Assembly (NCBI GenBank): GCA_002491825.1
Contig: DKWR01000022.1
Span: 5,012 to 19,682 of the forward strand
Direction: 5' to 3'
From: Ruminococcaceae bacterium UBA7147
GTDB lineage: Bacteria; Bacillota; Clostridia; Oscillospirales; Acutalibacteraceae
Length of the DNA stretch: 14,671 bases
A program made the position numbers and the translations under genes. Below are positions 13,242 to 14,671 of this stretch, piece by piece. The notes beneath the pieces were generated by a model. That model made no database searches and was not told the origin of the DNA. It worked only from the letters and a program-made list of their open reading frames with translations. The stretch's first letter is position 1, and every line of letters begins with the position of its first letter.

Positions 13242-14447
13242 ATGAGTTTGATAGTTCAGAAATTCGGCGGCAGCTCTGTTGCCAACGCCGAGCGTGTAAT
13301 GAACGTTGCGAAAATCGTAACGGACACCTTTGCAAAGGGCAACGACGTTGTAGTTGTTGTATCCGCACAGGGCGACACAACAGACGACCTTATCGAAAAG
13401 GCGCAGGAGATTAATCCCAACGCTTCACGCCGTGAAAAGGATATGCTTCTTGCCGCAGGCGAGCAGATTTCAATTTCACTTCTTGCAATGGCAATTGAAA
13501 AGCTCGGCTACCACGCAATTTCACTGCTCGGCTGGCAGGCAGGCTTTGAAACCACTTCTTCCCACACAAGCGCAAGAATCAAAAGGGTTGACGCTTCAAG
13601 AATCAGACGTGAGCTTGACAAGAAGAACATTGTTGTAGTTGCAGGCTTCCAGGGACTTTCCAAGTACGGCGACGTTACAACACTCGGCAGAGGCGGCTCC
13701 GACACAAGCGCAGTTGCTATTGCCGCTGCAATGCACGCTGATTTGTGCCAGATTTACACAGACGTTGAGGGCGTTTACACAGCAGACCCCAGAAAGGTTA
13801 AAAACGCACAGAAACTTAAAGAAATTTCCTATGATGAAATGCTTGAGCTTGCCACACTCGGCGCTCAGGTTCTTAACAACCGTTCGGTTGAAATGGCTAA
13901 AAAATATAACATCGAGCTTGAAGTGCTTTCGAGTATGGCTAAGGCTTCGGGTACAATAGTAAAGGAGAAAACAAAAATGGAGAAAATGTTAATCAGCGGT
14001 GTTGCTAAAGATACAGAGGTAGCAAGAATTTCTGTAACGGGTATTCCCAACCTTCCCGGTCTTGCATTCAAGATGTTCTCAAAGCTTTCTGCAAAGGATA
14101 TTAATGTTGATATTATCCTTCAGTCAATCGGTCACGACGGCAAGAAGGACATTAGCTTTACAGTTTCAAAGGACAGAGGACAGGAAGCTGTTGCCTGCCT
14201 TAAGGACTATATGGAAAATCTCGGTGCAGCAGAAGTTCTCTATGACGACAACGTTGCAAAGATTTCAATCGTCGGCGCAGGTATGGAAAGCCACGCAGGT
14301 GTTGCAACAAAGATGTTTGAGGCTCTCTATGACGCACAGATTAACATCCAGATGATAAGCACAAGCGAAATCAAGGTTTCCGTTCTTATCGACGCAGCCG
14401 ACGCTGACAAGGCAGTTTCTGCAATCCACGCAAAGTTCTTTGACTAA
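13242..14447 (+). CDS. lysC: Aspartate kinase
   Basis: Aspartate kinase phosphorylates aspartate, the first step to lysine, threonine, methionine and diaminopimelate. The 401-aa product shows the ATP/aspartate motif VQKFGGSSVAN (5-15), LLAAGEQIS (69-77), TTLGRGGSDTSAVA (146-159) and YTDVEGVYTADPR (172-184). Two ACT domains follow (about 263-325 and 338-401), which in this family bind the feedback inhibitor. Length matches the 400-410-aa Bacillus type. AGAGGAG (13225-13231) precedes the ATG. A second in-frame start with its own ribosome binding site lies at Met246, so a separate ACT-only subunit may be made. The 96-bp gap after hom has no convincing promoter; an intrinsic terminator follows. 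Confidence 0.97.
   Translation: MSLIVQKFGGSSVANAERVMNVAKIVTDTFAKGNDVVVVVSAQGDTTDDLIEKAQEINPNASRREKDMLLAAGEQISISLLAMAIEKLGYHAISLLGWQAGFETTSSHTSARIKRVDASRIRRELDKKNIVVVAGFQGLSKYGDVTTLGRGGSDTSAVAIAAAMHADLCQIYTDVEGVYTADPRKVKNAQKLKEISYDEMLELATLGAQVLNNRSVEMAKKYNIELEVLSSMAKASGTIVKEKTKMEKMLISGVAKDTEVARISVTGIPNLPGLAFKMFSKLSAKDINVDIILQSIGHDGKKDISFTVSKDRGQEAVACLKDYMENLGAAEVLYDDNVAKISIVGAGMESHAGVATKMFEALYDAQINIQMISTSEIKVSVLIDAADADKAVSAIHAKFFD
13961..13979 (+). promoter_or_regulatory. Internal ribosome binding site and start codon within lysC
   Basis: AAAGGAG (13961-13967) lies 9 nt before an in-frame ATG (13977-13979, codon 246) at the border between the kinase and ACT regions. Translation from here would give a 156-aa protein holding only the two ACT domains. 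Bacillus subtilis aspartokinase II is known to make its beta subunit this way, from an internal start at a comparable codon, forming an alpha2beta2 enzyme. A further in-frame ATG follows three codons later. Confidence 0.75.
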
Positions 14448-14467
14448 TCAAAACACAAGCTATTTTT

Positions 14468-14499
14468 CGGGCAGCCAAACGGTTGCCCGATTTTGTTTT
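14468..14499 (+). terminator. Intrinsic terminator after lysC
   Basis: A 9-bp stem CGGGCAGCC/GGTTGCCCG with one G-U pair and an AAAC loop (14468-14489) is followed by ATTTTGTTTT. It begins 21 bp after the lysC stop. The stretch 14500-14560 beyond it shows nothing recognisable. Confidence 0.9.
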
Positions 14500-14560
14500 G
14501 CAGTTATCTATTTAGTGCGATAAACGATAATTTAGCGGCGTAATAATAACCAACGTTGAC

Positions 14561-14641
14561 GTAGAGACACGGTGAGCCGTGTCCACACAAAAATTGCAAA
14601 GCAATTTTTGTGAAGGGGACGTCTAGGAAGCCGTCCCTTAC
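14561..14641. repeat. 81-bp modular palindromic intergenic repeat (copy 2)
   Basis: It has the same three-hairpin layout, orientation and length as 1-81 with seven substitutions and no gaps; weak similarity continues about 12 bp further (GAAA..TTTGTT). The terminal inverted repeats are more decayed (GTAGAGAC against GTCCCTTAC). It lies beyond the lysC terminator in non-coding DNA. Confidence 0.8.
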
Positions 14642-14671
14642 GAAAAGGTTTGTTGTCCTCAATAACTACGG

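Overview
The window looks like a chromosomal segment of a low-to-mid GC Gram-positive anaerobe of the Clostridia, most likely an Oscillospiraceae/Ruminococcus-like gut bacterium. The evidence is the FabK-type enoyl reductase, a clostridial fab-acc gene order, AGGAGG-type ribosome binding sites, a small BofC_C-domain exported protein, and many short palindromic intergenic repeats. Genus placement is inference.

Region 1 (1-8570, minus strand) is one long type II fatty-acid synthesis operon, transcribed fabK-fabD-fabG-fabF-accB-fabZ-accC-accD-accA. The four acc products form acetyl-CoA carboxylase, which makes malonyl-CoA. FabD moves malonyl to ACP, and FabF, FabG, FabZ and FabK run the condensation, reduction, dehydration and reduction cycle. 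No fabH and no acyl carrier protein gene is present, so initiation and the carrier must be encoded elsewhere. A sigma-A-type promoter (8540-8568) lies ahead of fabK. A perfect 9-bp inverted repeat overlaps its -10 box, and a foldable leader of about 120 nt follows. No factor-independent terminator is evident after accA; that end carries palindromic repeats.

Region 2 (8571-9381) holds a 160-bp MITE-like palindrome and a small secreted BofC_C-domain protein gene (minus). A promoter region diverging from it drives the next gene on the plus strand.

Region 3 (9382-14500, plus strand) encodes a bifunctional class A penicillin-binding protein with a Ser/Gly/Glu pentapeptide-repeat tail. It is followed by homoserine dehydrogenase (hom) and aspartate kinase (lysC), two enzymes of the aspartate amino-acid family. 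lysC has an in-frame internal ribosome binding site and start codon that would give a separate ACT-domain regulatory subunit. A good intrinsic terminator follows lysC.

Short palindromic repeats punctuate the whole window. One modular 81-bp family (1-81 and 14561-14641, with partial forms near 139-171 and 3821-3875) and one 77-78-bp family (3261-3338 and 11786-11862) recur in gaps between genes. All three wide gaps inside the fab operon contain palindromic or repeat DNA, while the tight junctions contain none. I saw no new multi-gene defence or metabolic system. The most unusual content is the repeat and MITE landscape, the fab promoter/leader architecture and the lysC internal start.
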